Positions 1-9,227 of a stretch of DNA of 64,000 nucleotides are shown here, one piece after another. The notes beneath the pieces are model-generated. The model was not told the origin of the DNA, searched no databases, and saw only the letters and a list, made by a program, of their open reading frames with translations. Source of the DNA: Azospirillum sp. TSH100 (GTDB lineage: Bacteria; Pseudomonadota; Alphaproteobacteria; Azospirillales; Azospirillaceae); contig NZ_CP039638.1 of the NCBI RefSeq assembly GCF_004923295.1, positions 496,001 to 560,000 of the forward strand, given 5' to 3'. The position numbers and the translations under genes are program-made. Every line of letters starts with the position of its first letter. Within the stretch, counting starts at the first letter, position 1.

Positions 1-341
1 GGCGTGGTCTTCGGAAGGAAGGCTTCGGCGCCGCAGCGCAGAACCTCCAGGGCGGTGAGCGCATCCTCCGCCCCCGTCACGACGGCGACCGGCCCCAGGA
101 CACCGGCCTGGCGAAGAACGCTGATCGGATTGCCGCCCTCCGCGCCGGGCATCCGCCAGTCGAGCACGATCAGGTCATAGCGGAAGACGGCGCCGTCCAT
201 GCCGTCCACCGACGCCGGGACGGACGGCAATTCAAGCAGCGAGCCGATGCAGCCGATCTCGGCATCCGGCCAGGCTTGGCGGATCGACAGCTCCAACGCG
301 TCCCGGAACAGGGGATGGTCGTCCGCCACCAAGATCTTCAT
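1..341 (-). CDS. Response regulator, NarL/LuxR type, N-terminal part (cut by window edge)
   Basis: Reading leftwards from an ATG at 341 gives a receiver domain that starts MKILVADDHPLFRDALELSI. The acidic pocket is near residues 7-8, the likely phospho-acceptor is Asp61 in the LIVLDWRMP strand, and the conserved Lys lies in AFLPKTT just before the window edge. The 'ADDHPLFRDAL' opening is typical of NarL/FixJ-family regulators, so a LuxR-type helix-turn-helix is expected beyond the edge, but it is not visible here. The gene is transcribed divergently from the CheY-like gene at 632. Its partner kinase is not in view. The family assignment is firm; the target genes are unknown. Confidence 0.85.
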   Translation of the reverse strand, partial: MKILVADDHPLFRDALELSIRQAWPDAEIGCIGSLLELPSVPASVDGMDGAVFRYDLIVLDWRMPGAEGGNPISVLRQAGVLGPVAVVTGAEDALTALEVLRCGAEAFLPKTT

Positions 342-631
342 CAACCAGCCTCCGCCACCCTCGGCAACCGCTCATCCCATAGTATCAACATTCCCTATTG
401 TGTCGGACGAAATCTTAAGTTTTCGTGGCCTCGCCATATTTCACGTCAGTCATATTTGCCTGACGAATCATATTTCCCCGGCCGCGGGATAATATCCCCG
501 CTATCCCATTTCCCGCCCCTGCTATCCCAGACGCCGCGGGTACACACGGCGATGGCCGGATATGCTGAACCATTGCGATTTCTTTCCGGCGCGACCCGCC
601 GGTCGGGCGGCGGACCACGGAAGCGGCACCC
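342..631. promoter_or_regulatory. Divergent intergenic region between two response-regulator genes
   Basis: This 290-bp stretch is much more AT-rich than its surroundings and holds no credible gene. It carries three copies of the short motif CATATTT (435, 451 and 469). The middle copy sits in the spacer of a perfect dyad, CGTCAG (444-449) and CTGACG (460-465). Two copies of GCTATCCCA follow at about 500-530. This looks like a shared control region for the divergent genes at 341 and 632. No protein can be named as the binder. Confidence 0.45.
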
Positions 632-1186
632 ATGGAAATGACCCTCTACGAGATGCGGGCCCGGCCCGCCTCCTCTCCCACGACCGAAGCCGCGCCGTCC
701 GTCCTGCTGGTCGACGACGATCCCGACTTCCGCGGGATGGTGCGCATCGCCTTCCAACGCGCCGGCTACACCGTCCACGAGGCGGAGAACGGCAATGCGG
801 CCTTGGACATCCTGACCGCCCATCAGGTGGATTTGGTGGTGACCGACATCATCATGCCGGAGGCCGACGGCTACGAGATCATCCTGCGGCTGAAGGCACA
901 ACAGTCGCGCCCGCCGTTGATCGCGGTGACCGGCGGCAGCCTGCGCCTGCGGCTGGAGCTGCCGGGTATGGCCCGCCTGCTGGGAGCGGAGGCGGCGTTC
1001 GAGAAGCCGGTCGACCTGAAGGCCCTGCTGGCGGAAGCCGACCGGCTGGTCGCCATGCGCCGGGACGCCGGACGGCAGGCGGCGGAAGGCAGGGGGGCGG
1101 CGGACGAGGGGACGGAAGCCAAAGGGGCCGATGCCAAGGGGGCCGATGCCAAGGGGGCCGATGCCAAGGGGAATGTCGCGGGATGA
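632..1186 (+). CDS. CheY-like response regulator with repetitive C-terminal tail
   Basis: A single receiver domain spans about residues 22-140. Asp28-30 form the acidic pocket, Asp72 in DLVVTDIIMP is the probable phosphorylation site, and the conserved Lys is in AAFEKPVDL. No output domain follows. The remaining ~45 residues are a low-complexity, charged tail ending in three KGADA repeats. The stop overlaps the start of the downstream HD-GYP gene (ATGA), so the two are almost certainly co-translated. The protein probably relays phosphate to, or modulates, the phosphodiesterase. This is inferred from context. Confidence 0.88.
   Translation: MEMTLYEMRARPASSPTTEAAPSVLLVDDDPDFRGMVRIAFQRAGYTVHEAENGNAALDILTAHQVDLVVTDIIMPEADGYEIILRLKAQQSRPPLIAVTGGSLRLRLELPGMARLLGAEAAFEKPVDLKALLAEADRLVAMRRDAGRQAAEGRGAADEGTEAKGADAKGADAKGADAKGNVAG
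1121..1165 (+). repeat. Three tandem 15-bp units coding KGADA
   Basis: Three head-to-tail copies of a 15-bp unit (AAGGGGGCCGATGCC, first copy AAA instead of AAG) encode KGADA-KGADA-KGADA near the end of the CheY-like protein. The period is a multiple of three, so copy-number changes would keep the frame. Confidence 0.9.
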
Positions 1187-2244
1187 ACATCCTGATCGTT
1201 GACGACGACCGCACGAACCTGTTCATCATGGCCGCCATCGTCCGCCGCCTGGACGATGCGGAGCCGGTGACCATGGAAAACCCGCTGGACGCCGTCGAAT
1301 GGCTGCGCGGGAACGAGCCGGACCTGATCCTTCTCGACCAGATGATGCCGGAGATGGACGGCATCGATCTGCTGCGTCACATCCGCGACGATACGCATCT
1401 GGACAGCGTGCCGGTGGTGATGATCACCGCCAACACGGCGGTCGACATCCGCGTGCGGGCGCTGGACGAGGGCTGCAGCGATTTCCTGACCAAGCCGATC
1501 ATCGTGCCGGAGGTGCAGGCCCGCCTGCGCAACCTGCTGGCCCTGCGCCAGAGCCGCGCCCTGCTGCGCGACCGCGCCGCCCTGCTGGCCGCCGAGGTGG
1601 AGCGGGTGACCGCCGCCCTCCAGCGCCAGGGGGAGGAGCTGGTCAGCCGCCTGTCGCGCGCCGCCGAGTACCGCGATCCCGAAACCGGCGCCCATATCGA
1701 GCGGATGGCGCTCTATTCGAGGCTGATCGCCGAAGCGGCCGGCTGCGGTGCCGCCTTCGCGCAGGAGCTGATGAAGGCGGCGCCGATGCACGACATCGGC
1801 AAGATCGGCATCCCCGACATGATCCTGCTGAAGGCGGGCCGGCTGACGCCGGAAGAGACGACGGTGATGCGCCAGCACGCCACCATCGGCCACCGCATCC
1901 TGGCGGACAGCGCCATCCCGCTTCTGCGGCTGGCGTCGGAGATCGCGCTCAGCCACCATGAGAAATTTGATGGCAATGGCTATCCCAACCGCCTGTCCGG
2001 GAGCGCCATCCCGCTGTCCGGCCGCATCGTCGCCATCGCCGACGTGTTCGACGCCCTGACCTCCACCCGCCCCTACAAGCGGTCCTGGACGCTGGAGGAG
2101 GCGCGCGCCTACATGGTCGAAAACCGTGGGCGCCACTTCGATCCGGCGCTGCTGGACGCCTTCCTGTCGCGCTGGGACGAGGTGTGCAGAATCCACCATG
2201 AGAATGCCGACGAACTGCCGGACCTGATCCCGGGGGAAGCCTGA
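1183..2244 (+). CDS. Response regulator with HD-GYP phosphodiesterase domain (RpfG type)
   Basis: This is a 353-residue protein. An N-terminal receiver (about 1-125) has Asp8-9 and phospho-acceptor Asp52 in LILLDQMMP. A coiled-coil linker (about 130-160) leads to an HD-GYP domain with His203-Asp204 in MHDIGKIGIPD and His258-His259-Glu260 followed by Gly266-Tyr267-Pro268. Known HD-GYP proteins hydrolyse cyclic di-GMP, lowering its level and favouring motility over biofilm. All metal-binding residues I can check are present, so it is probably active. The ATG at 1183 overlaps the upstream stop codon and is preferred over the longer frame, which lacks homology. Confidence 0.93.
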   Translation: MNILIVDDDRTNLFIMAAIVRRLDDAEPVTMENPLDAVEWLRGNEPDLILLDQMMPEMDGIDLLRHIRDDTHLDSVPVVMITANTAVDIRVRALDEGCSDFLTKPIIVPEVQARLRNLLALRQSRALLRDRAALLAAEVERVTAALQRQGEELVSRLSRAAEYRDPETGAHIERMALYSRLIAEAAGCGAAFAQELMKAAPMHDIGKIGIPDMILLKAGRLTPEETTVMRQHATIGHRILADSAIPLLRLASEIALSHHEKFDGNGYPNRLSGSAIPLSGRIVAIADVFDALTSTRPYKRSWTLEEARAYMVENRGRHFDPALLDAFLSRWDEVCRIHHENADELPDLIPGEA

Positions 2245-2275
2245 GGGCCGAAGAGCCCTCACCACCGAGGCAAAC

Positions 2276-2701
2276 TCAGTTGACGATGCGCCACGTCCCG
2301 TCGGACTGGAGGCAGGCGGTTCCGTAGACCGGCTGCGAGCGGCCGCCGACCATGGCGCGGCTCTGGTATTCGCGGCATTGCTGACCGCTGCGCGAATAAT
2401 AGACCGGTCCGGCCGGGTCGACGCCGGCCGCAGCGGGCGGCGCGTAATATTGGACCGCCGGCGGAGGCGGCGCATAGATGACCGGCGGGGGCGCGTAATA
2501 CTGCACCACCGGCGGAGGCGGCGCGTAATAGTAGCGGTAGGGGTGGTAATAGCCATAGGCCGGGAAAACCGGTCCGACGCCGATGCCGACCGACACCGAG
2601 GCGCGCGCCTGCGCCGCACCCGGAACCGACATCACGGCACCTGCGGCCGCAACCGCCAGCATCGCAGCACCCAGGGCGATCGCCCTCCGCACCGTCTTCA
2701 T
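2276..2701 (-). CDS. Secreted proline/tyrosine-rich protein
   Basis: The 141-residue product begins MKTVRRAIALGAAMLAVAAA, a clear Sec signal peptide with an ...AAQARA cleavage region. The mature part has a Tyr/Pro-rich segment with repeated YYAPPP and YAPPPP units, then a C-terminal module with two Cys (QQCREYQSR, GTACLQSDGTW) like that found at the end of several small alphaproteobacterial surface proteins. The start at 2701 puts the signal peptide at the N-terminus; the longer frame does not. It is probably exported to the periplasm or cell surface. Function unknown. Confidence 0.75.
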   Translation of the reverse strand: MKTVRRAIALGAAMLAVAAAGAVMSVPGAAQARASVSVGIGVGPVFPAYGYYHPYRYYYAPPPPVVQYYAPPPVIYAPPPPAVQYYAPPAAAGVDPAGPVYYSRSGQQCREYQSRAMVGGRSQPVYGTACLQSDGTWRIVN

Positions 2702-2837
2702 CCTCTGTCTCCCCATCGCGGCGACGGAACCGTCCCATCGAACGCTTGGCCCGCCGGCCGCCTGGCCGATGCCGGCATCATACACCGGCTCCGCGGCGCA
2801 TCACAGAGGCTGCGCGCGGGAGCCGTATGCGGGACCG

Positions 2838-3233
2838 TCAGATGTCGAGCGGCAGATTGTCGGGGTCGAAGCCCAGCTGCTCGACGATGGCGCGGGCGAG
2901 CGGGATGCTGGTCTCGAAGCGCCACTCGGCCATGCCGGGGCGGTATTCCGACACGTTGGGGCGGCCATTGGCGAAGCGGCGTGGATGCAGCTCGTACCAA
3001 TAGATGTCGCTCAGCGACACGCCCTGTTCCTTCGCATAGGCCTCGGCGATGCGGGGCCAGTCATTCACGGCCGGCTGGGGCGACCCGGCCGCTTTGGCGA
3101 TGTCGGTCTGTTCCAGGAAAGCGACGATGCGCTTCCCCTCGCGCTCGAAATCGGCGACCCGGATGGTGACGGGCTGCTTTCCTTCACGCTGATAGGTCCA
3201 CTCGCGGTTCTTTTCGACCAAGGCCTTGTCCAC
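2838..3233 (-). CDS. Hypothetical protein, 131 aa
   Basis: I do not recognise this protein. It is soluble and charged, with no signal peptide or membrane segment, and contains DWPRIAEAYAKEQGVSLSDIYWYELHPRR and a C-terminal PLARAIVEQLGFDPDNLPLDI. Translation probably starts at a GTG (3233-3231), preceded at 8 bases by GGAG. Amino-acid composition and codon use look like real coding sequence. It is a single transcription unit between the secreted protein gene and ggt. Confidence 0.65.
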   Translation of the reverse strand: MDKALVEKNREWTYQREGKQPVTIRVADFEREGKRIVAFLEQTDIAKAAGSPQPAVNDWPRIAEAYAKEQGVSLSDIYWYELHPRRFANGRPNVSEYRPGMAEWRFETSIPLARAIVEQLGFDPDNLPLDI

Positions 3234-3402
3234 GGCAAATGCTCCGGTTCACTCCTGCAAAGGCTAACCGACAGGCCCGCCTTAATCCAACTGTTCCGTT
3301 GCCTTCCCGGAACGGGCACGAGCCCTTGGGCCCTGCGCCGCCCGGAACGGCGGATCAAAGGTTACCAAAGCACGCCGCTTTTTCTTTGTACACGGGAATT
3401 GT

Positions 3403-3426
3403 GACGCCCGGCCGTCGCCGGGCGTC
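3403..3426 (-). terminator. Hairpin downstream of ggt
   Basis: A perfect 10-bp stem (GACGCCCGGC / GCCGGGCGTC) with a 4-base loop lies about 45 bp past the ggt stop. On the minus strand it is followed only by ACAATT; on the plus strand by a pyrimidine-rich CTTCTTTCCTTTC. It is a plausible terminator for ggt. Confidence 0.6.
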
Positions 3427-3467
3427 CTTCTTTCCTTTCGGCCAGCTCCCTGCGGTCAATAATCCTT

Positions 3468-5252
3468 TCAATATCCCAGGGTCATGCCATCGGGGTTGCG
3501 CGGGTCGGAATAGCCGTACAGCCCGTCCTCGCGCAGCTGGATGGTCTGGGTGCGGCCCATCGTCGGCTTCACCGCCACCTTGTGGCCCATCCCCTCCAGC
3601 AGGCGGACGGTGTCGGGGCTCAGGCCCTTTTCCACCCGCAGCTCGTCGGGGGTCCACTGGTGATGGACGCGCGGCAGGGCGGCGGCTTCGGCCGGGTTCA
3701 TGCCGAAGTCGATGTGGTCGATCACCGTTTCCATGGTGGTGGTGATGATGCGGCTGCCGCCGGGGCTGCCGGTGACCAGCCAGGGCTTGCCGTCCTTCAG
3801 CACGATGGTCGGCGACATCGAGCTGAGTGGCCGCTTGAAGGGCTGGACGGCGTTGGCGTCGCCGCCGACCAGACCGAAGGCGTTGGGAACGCCCGGCTTG
3901 GCCGAGAAATCGTCCATCTCGTTGTTCAGCAGGATGCCGGTGCCCTCGGCGACGATGCCGCTGCCGAAATTGAGGTTCAGCGTATAGGTGGTGCTGACGA
4001 CGTTGCCCTGGTTGTCGGCCACCGAGAAATGGGTGGTCTGGTCGCTTTCATAGGGCGCCGGCTTGCCGGGCTTGATGCTGCCGGCCGGTGTCGCCTTCTC
4101 CGGATCGATCCTGGCCGCCAGCTCGTCGGCGTATTTGCGCGAGGTCAGCCCCTTCACCGGCACCTTGGTGAAGTCGGGATCGCCCAGATATTCGGAGCGG
4201 TCGGCGTAGGCCAGCTTCATCGCCTCCGCCATCAGGTGGATCGACTTGGCGCTGTCGGGGCCGTAATCCTTCAGCGGCCAGCGCTCCAGGATGTTCAGCA
4301 TCTGGATGATGTGGGTGCCGCCGGAGCTGGGCGGCGGCATCGACTTGACCGTATAGCCGCGGTAGCTGCCGCTGACCGGCTCGCGCTCAACCACCTTGTA
4401 GGCCTTGAGATCCTCCTTGGTGATGTAGCCGCCATGCTTGGCCATCTCCGCCGCGATCTTCTCGGCGATGGCGCCTTCATAGAAGGCCTTCGGTCCCTGC
4501 TGGGCGATCATCTCCAGCGAGTTGGCGAGGTCGGGGTTGGCCAGCGTCTCGCCGGCGGTCAGCGGCCGGCCGTCCTTGAAGAAGATGGATTTCGTGGCGT
4601 CCCACGCCGCCAGGTGGTCGCGTTCGACCTCCAGCAGCCCGGCCAGCTGCGGAGTGACAGCATAGCCCTCGCGCGCCAGCCTGATCGCCGGGGCCAGCAC
4701 GTCGGCCAGCGTCATCGTGCCGTATCCTTCCAGCGCATGGGCCAGCCCGGCGACGGTGCCGGGGATGCCGACAGCCAGATGGGTGTAGAGCGAGCGGTCG
4801 GGAACGACCTTGCCCTCCTGGTCCAGATACATGTCGCGGAAGGCCTTGGCCGGCGCCATCTCGCGGAAGTCGATGGCGACGTCCTTGCCGCTCCTGGCGT
4901 CATGGACGACCATGAAACCGCCGCCGCCGATGTTGCCGGCATTCGGAAGCACCACCGCCAGGGCGAAGCCGACGGCGACCGCCGCATCGACCGCGTTGCC
5001 GCCACGCTTCAGGATCTCGACGCCGATCTCGGTCGCCAGCCGGTGTTCGGAGGCGACCATCCCGTTCTGGCCGCGGACGGGATAGAAGACATTGTAGCCG
5101 ATGTCGTAGCGGACCGGAGCCGATGCCGGCGCCAGGGCCGGAGCAGCAGCCTTCTGGGCGAGCACCGGCACCGGCAGCACCAAGGCGGAGCCGACGCAGA
5201 GCGCCGCCATTGCCGCAATGGCGGAACGGGATCGGAAAGCGGCAAACCACAT
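3468..5252 (-). CDS. ggt: Gamma-glutamyltranspeptidase
   Basis: This 594-residue periplasmic enzyme cleaves the gamma-glutamyl bond of glutathione and related amides and transfers the glutamyl group to water or an acceptor. A signal peptide (MWFAAFRSRSAIAAMAALCVGSAL...) precedes the large subunit. The autoprocessing nucleophile is the second Thr of SDQTTHFSVADNQGN at about residue 405, where the proenzyme splits into large and small subunits. The substrate-pocket segments LLNNEMDDFSAKPG and SSMSPTIVLKDGKPWLVTGSPGG are intact. The ATG at 5252 has AGGAG 9 bases upstream and places the signal peptide first. The length matches the family. It is monocistronic, with a hairpin after its stop. Confidence 0.95.
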   Translation of the reverse strand: MWFAAFRSRSAIAAMAALCVGSALVLPVPVLAQKAAAPALAPASAPVRYDIGYNVFYPVRGQNGMVASEHRLATEIGVEILKRGGNAVDAAVAVGFALAVVLPNAGNIGGGGFMVVHDARSGKDVAIDFREMAPAKAFRDMYLDQEGKVVPDRSLYTHLAVGIPGTVAGLAHALEGYGTMTLADVLAPAIRLAREGYAVTPQLAGLLEVERDHLAAWDATKSIFFKDGRPLTAGETLANPDLANSLEMIAQQGPKAFYEGAIAEKIAAEMAKHGGYITKEDLKAYKVVEREPVSGSYRGYTVKSMPPPSSGGTHIIQMLNILERWPLKDYGPDSAKSIHLMAEAMKLAYADRSEYLGDPDFTKVPVKGLTSRKYADELAARIDPEKATPAGSIKPGKPAPYESDQTTHFSVADNQGNVVSTTYTLNLNFGSGIVAEGTGILLNNEMDDFSAKPGVPNAFGLVGGDANAVQPFKRPLSSMSPTIVLKDGKPWLVTGSPGGSRIITTTMETVIDHIDFGMNPAEAAALPRVHHQWTPDELRVEKGLSPDTVRLLEGMGHKVAVKPTMGRTQTIQLREDGLYGYSDPRNPDGMTLGY

Positions 5253-5440
5253 GCGGTGGATCTCCTGAGCGGGACGACAACCCGGAGGGCTGCGGGCCGG
5301 AGCCGGCAGACCGGGTTGCGCAGGATGGCACACCCGCATGGCCCGGTCTTCCCTTCGTGGCTGGTCCGCCCAACAATTCACCATCAGGGTTAACGGCGCG
5401 GCGGCGTTTCGTGAATGGATGGGAGCCGCCGCCCGGCGGA

Positions 5441-5752
5441 TCAGTGGGTCTCCGCCATCCGCGCATGGTCCATGTCACGCGACTCGCCATAGAAACCGCC
5501 ATGGCCCAGCCGGTCCTGCTGGCCACCGGACAGCCGTTCCTTGAGCGGGCAATGGCCGCTCATGCCGCGGGCGACCAGGGCGGCGCCGACCAGCCCCATG
5601 ATGGCGCCGGGAATGCTTGCGCCTTTGCGCAGCCCGCCCGCCGCGACAGCGAGGCCGAGACCGGTCGAGACGATGCGCTCGCCCATGCCCAGGTTGGTGT
5701 GGCCTTCAAACACGCTGTCATAGGCATTGCGGATGGTGGATTGGGCGTTCAT
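5441..5752 (-). CDS. DUF2892 (YgaP-like) small membrane protein
   Basis: A 103-residue protein whose middle part (TNLGMGERIVSTGLGLAVAAGGLRKG... PGAIMGLVGAALVARGMSGHCPL) matches the DUF2892 family of two-helix inner-membrane proteins. It has the usual N..ER start and the GHCPL ending seen when the family is linked to rhodanese domains, but no rhodanese is attached. The ATG at 5752 follows a purine-rich stretch and lies about 40 bp downstream of a consensus EcfG-type promoter (5793-5818), so it is probably induced by the general stress response. Exact function unknown. Confidence 0.8.
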   Translation of the reverse strand: MNAQSTIRNAYDSVFEGHTNLGMGERIVSTGLGLAVAAGGLRKGASIPGAIMGLVGAALVARGMSGHCPLKERLSGGQQDRLGHGGFYGESRDMDHARMAETH

Positions 5753-5792
5753 GGCTGCTCCGGAGGCTGAAGGGATTGAGGATGGCCCTTCC

Positions 5793-5818
5793 AACGCCGT
5801 GATGCCCGTCCGGGTTCC
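5793..5818 (-). promoter_or_regulatory. EcfG-type (general stress) promoter of the DUF2892 gene
   Basis: On the minus strand GGAAC (5818-5814) and CGTT (5796-5793) are separated by exactly 17 bases. This is a full match to the alphaproteobacterial EcfG consensus GGAAC-N16/17-CGTT, and it lies at the right distance from the ATG at 5752. Confidence 0.75.
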
Positions 5819-5842
5819 CTTGGTCAGCCCTCCGGAAGGTGG

Positions 5843-8203
5843 TCACCCCTCCACCGCCGCCATGTCGCGGATGAAGCGGACCAGCCGCGACGGTTCGACC
5901 GGCTTGGACAGCACGGTCAGCGCCACCTCCTGCGCCGCGGCGGTGGAGGTCAGATCCTCGGCATAGCCGGTGACCATCAGGATCGGCGTGCCGTCCCGAC
6001 GGGCGCGCAGGGTGCGGGCCATGTCCAGCCCGGTCATCCCCGGCATCATATGGTCGGTGACGATCACGTCCGGCCGGAAGCCGCCGTCGAGCAGCGACAG
6101 CGCCGCCGCCGCGTCGGCCGCCTCGCGAACCGCGAAGCCCGCCTCTGCCAGATAGCCGGCGGTGGCGCCGCGCACCAGCTCCTCGTCATCCACCAGCAGG
6201 ACGGCGCAGCCGGTTCCCATTGCGACCGCATTCGGCGAATTTCCCGTCCCCGGCGATGGGGCGGGCGGCGCGGCGGGCGCCTCCGCCGGCTGACGGGCAC
6301 GCGGCAGATAGAGCGTCACGGTGGTGCCCAGCCCCGGCCGGCTGTCCAGTTCCACCGCGCCGCCCGACTGGGTCGCCAGCCCATGCACCATGCTGAGGCC
6401 CAGCCCGGTGCCGCGTCCGACCTCCTTGGTGGTGAAGAAGGGCTCGAAGGCGCGGGCCGCCACATCGGCCGGCATGCCGGTGCCGGTGTCACGCACCCGC
6501 AGCACCACATAGTCGCCGGCGTCCAGCCCCTCCACCTGCACCGGCAGCCGACCGGTGCCGGCCGCCTGATTGCCTTCCATTTGATTGCGCGCCATCTGAT
6601 TGCCGACGGTGCGGTTGCTTGCCAGGATCCACAGCGTGCCGCCGCCGGGCATGGCGTCGCGGGCGTTCAGCGCCAGGTTCAGCACCGCCATTTCCAGCTG
6701 GGTGGGGTCGATCATCGCCGGCCACAGGCCGGGCGCCACCTCGGCCTCGATCCGTACCGACTGGCCAAGCGTGCGGCCGAGCAGCCGGCTGGTCCGTTCC
6801 ACCAGCGCCGCGACGTCGACCGGAACGGGACGAAGCTGCTGCCGGCGCGAGAAGGCCAGCAGATGCTGGGTCAGGGTGGCCCCACGCTCCACCGCCTGCA
6901 AGGCCAGCCGCGCCGGGCCGGAGATGCGTTCGTCGTCGGTGCGGCTGTCGATGACGTGCAGGTTGATGCCGATCGCCTGGAGCAGATTGTTGAAATCATG
7001 GGCGACACCGCCGGTCAGCTGGCCGATCGCCTCCATCTTCTGGCTCTGGCGCAGGGCCTGCTCGGCCTGCTCCCGCCCCTCCACCGCGCGGCGGGCGGCG
7101 TCCATCGCCCGGGTCGCCGCCTCGTAGGCGCTGAACTGGCGGGCCAGCGCCCACAGCGACAGCAGCAGCGCCGCGATGCCGATGGTGCTGGCGGCGCCGA
7201 TGGTCCAGGCCTGGATGCGCCATTCCTTCAGCACCGCGTCGAGCTTGCGGGTGACGTTGACGACCAGCGGATAGTCGGCCAGCGCCTGCGTCGCGACCAG
7301 ACGGGCGCCGTCGCTCAACCCGCCGGCGGAGAGATAGACGCCCGCCCTTGTGTGCTCCAGCACCTTCAGGAACTGGCGCCCGCCCAGCGGCCGGCCGATG
7401 TCCGGCAGCGCCGGATGGCGGGCCAGCAGGATGCCGTCGCGCCGCCAGAGGCTGATGCTGCCGTCGCCATCGGGCTGCAACGCCTTGTAAATCCGCTCGA
7501 AATAGCTGAGTTCGATGGCGCCCAGCACCAGCCCGACGAATCTGCCGTCCCGCCCGCTGACCCGGCGGGCGAGATAGACGGTCCAGCTGCCGTTGCCGCG
7601 GTTCTGCACCGGCTCGCTGATGTAGGGGTCGGTGGTGTCGTGGTCGCGCAGATAGGCGAAATAATCCCGGTCGGAGACGTTGACCGCCGGTATCGGGTAA
7701 TAGCGCGAGAAGTTGATCAGATGCCCGTCCGCCGCGATCATCGTCACCGCGTCCAGCTGCGGCAGGCCGGTGATGCGCGCCCGCAGCATCTGGTGGGTGT
7801 CGCGTCCGCCCAGCCGGCGGACATACTCCTCCGGCGTGTCGATGCCGTCCGACTTCAGCTGCTCGATGATGGTGGTCAGCACCAGATCGACGCTCTGCGT
7901 CGCGCTGGCGGTCTGTTCGGCGAGCGACAGGTTCAGGGTGGACAGCTCGCGCTCCGCCCCCTCCAGCTCGCGGTCGCGCATGCTGTCGATGTAATGGATC
8001 GTCGCCGCCAGCAGCACGCCGACCGACAGCCCGCCGATCAGAAGCAGGACGCGCAGAGGCCGGCTGGCGCGCAGATGGGCCAGCCAATGCCGGATCGGCG
8101 GAGTCGGCATCCCGCCGTCCGGCTGCGCGGTCCTGTCGGAAGAGAGCAAGGCCTGCCTATGGTTTAGTGACGCACTGATCGGCCGGAATGATCCGGACGG
8201 CAT
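5843..8203 (-). CDS. Hybrid sensor histidine kinase with periplasmic Cache-like domain
   Basis: A 786-residue membrane kinase. Transmembrane helix 1 is near residues 50-70 ([20 protein letters not shown]). A periplasmic dCache-like sensor with [26 protein letters not shown] follows, then a second helix near 330-350, a dimerisation/phosphoacceptor segment with His at about 403 ([14 protein letters not shown]), a HATPase domain with N box, DTGTGMP and [13 protein letters not shown], and a C-terminal receiver from about 665 ([25 protein letters not shown]). The HDFNNLL box belongs to the PAS/NtrB-like HisKA group. The ATG at 8203 has GAGG upstream; an in-frame ATG at 8110 is possible. The ligand and partner regulator are unknown. 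Confidence 0.88.
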   Translation of the reverse strand: MPSGSFRPISASLNHRQALLSSDRTAQPDGGMPTPPIRHWLAHLRASRPLRVLLLIGGLSVGVLLAATIHYIDSMRDRELEGAERELSTLNLSLAEQTASATQSVDLVLTTIIEQLKSDGIDTPEEYVRRLGGRDTHQMLRARITGLPQLDAVTMIAADGHLINFSRYYPIPAVNVSDRDYFAYLRDHDTTDPYISEPVQNRGNGSWTVYLARRVSGRDGRFVGLVLGAIELSYFERIYKALQPDGDGSISLWRRDGILLARHPALPDIGRPLGGRQFLKVLEHTRAGVYLSAGGLSDGARLVATQALADYPLVVNVTRKLDAVLKEWRIQAWTIGAASTIGIAALLLSLWALARQFSAYEAATRAMDAARRAVEGREQAEQALRQSQKMEAIGQLTGGVAHDFNNLLQAIGINLHVIDSRTDDERISGPARLALQAVERGATLTQHLLAFSRRQQLRPVPVDVAALVERTSRLLGRTLGQSVRIEAEVAPGLWPAMIDPTQLEMAVLNLALNARDAMPGGGTLWILASNRTVGNQMARNQMEGNQAAGTGRLPVQVEGLDAGDYVVLRVRDTGTGMPADVAARAFEPFFTTKEVGRGTGLGLSMVHGLATQSGGAVELDSRPGLGTTVTLYLPRARQPAEAPAAPPAPSPGTGNSPNAVAMGTGCAVLLVDDEELVRGATAGYLAEAGFAVREAADAAAALSLLDGGFRPDVIVTDHMMPGMTGLDMARTLRARRDGTPILMVTGYAEDLTSTAAAQEVALTVLSKPVEPSRLVRFIRDMAAVEG

Positions 8204-8257
8204 AGCGCCTCGTCAAGCTCATCGAGGTCAATAGGACCTTGACCAATGCCGGTGCCG

Positions 8258-9139
8258 TCAGGCCCGCGCGCGGGCCGGAGCCGGCAGTTTCAGCACCGAC
8301 AGGGCCAGCCCGGCGAAGACCAGGAGCCCGCCGGCCAGCTTCGCCGCGGTGAAGGTCTCGCCCAGCAGCAACGCACTGGAACTCATCCCGAAGATGGGGA
8401 CGAGCAGCGAGAAGGGGGCGACGAGGCTCGCCGGATAATGCCGCATCAGGAAGCCCCAGGCGGCGAAGCCGAACAGCGTCGCCGCCGCCGCGATGTAGAC
8501 CAGCGAGCCGCCCCCGACGAAGGTCAGGGTGGTGAAGGCGTGGACGATGCGGTCCGGCCCTTCCAGCGCCAGCGACATCGCCAGCAGCGGCAAGGGCGGG
8601 ATCAGGCTGACCCAGACCATCAGGCTGAACAGGTCGGGCGCCTTGGCCTGCTTCATCACGATGTTCGACACGCCCCAGGCCGCCGCCGCCGCGAGCGTCA
8701 GGCCGAGGCCGAGCAGCGAATCGCCGGCCGGCATCTCCAGCGCGATCAGCCCGACGCCGGCGAAGGCCACCGCCATGCCGCCGACCTGCCGCGGCCCCGG
8801 CCGGTCGCCCAGCATGAAGGCGGCGAAGATGGCGGTGAAGAAGGCCTGCGCCTGCAACACCAGCGAAGCCAGCCCGGCCGGCATGCCGACATCGATGCCG
8901 AGGAACAGCAGCGGGAACTTGACCACGCCCAGCATCACGCCGATGCCGACCACATAGCGCCAGGGCACCGGCGGCCCCTTGCCCCAGCCCAGCACCACCA
9001 CCGGCAGCGCCGCCAGCGCGAAGCGCAGGCAGGAGAAGAGCAGCGGCGGGAAATCGCGCAATCCGACCTTGATCGCGACGAAGTTGAAGCCCCAGACCGC
9101 GGCGACCGCCACGGCGAGCAGAATGTGGGAAGCGCGCAT
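8258..9139 (-). CDS. EamA/DMT-family exporter
   Basis: A 293-residue integral membrane protein with about ten hydrophobic helices in two EamA repeats, opening MRASHILLAVAVAAVWGFNFVAIKVGL. It resembles the E. coli EamA (YdeD) group that exports O-acetylserine and cysteine. The family assignment is firm but the substrate is not. No ribosome-binding site stands out; the start is chosen because it begins just before helix 1. Confidence 0.85.
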   Translation of the reverse strand: MRASHILLAVAVAAVWGFNFVAIKVGLRDFPPLLFSCLRFALAALPVVVLGWGKGPPVPWRYVVGIGVMLGVVKFPLLFLGIDVGMPAGLASLVLQAQAFFTAIFAAFMLGDRPGPRQVGGMAVAFAGVGLIALEMPAGDSLLGLGLTLAAAAAWGVSNIVMKQAKAPDLFSLMVWVSLIPPLPLLAMSLALEGPDRIVHAFTTLTFVGGGSLVYIAAAATLFGFAAWGFLMRHYPASLVAPFSLLVPIFGMSSSALLLGETFTAAKLAGGLLVFAGLALSVLKLPAPARARA

Positions 9140-9227
9140 GATCGGAAGGCTAACGGCTGGCCGATGGAAGGGTCAATCCATCGACCCTGCGCCGGCCGCA
9201 GGGCAGCCGCGCGACGACCGGCACGGC

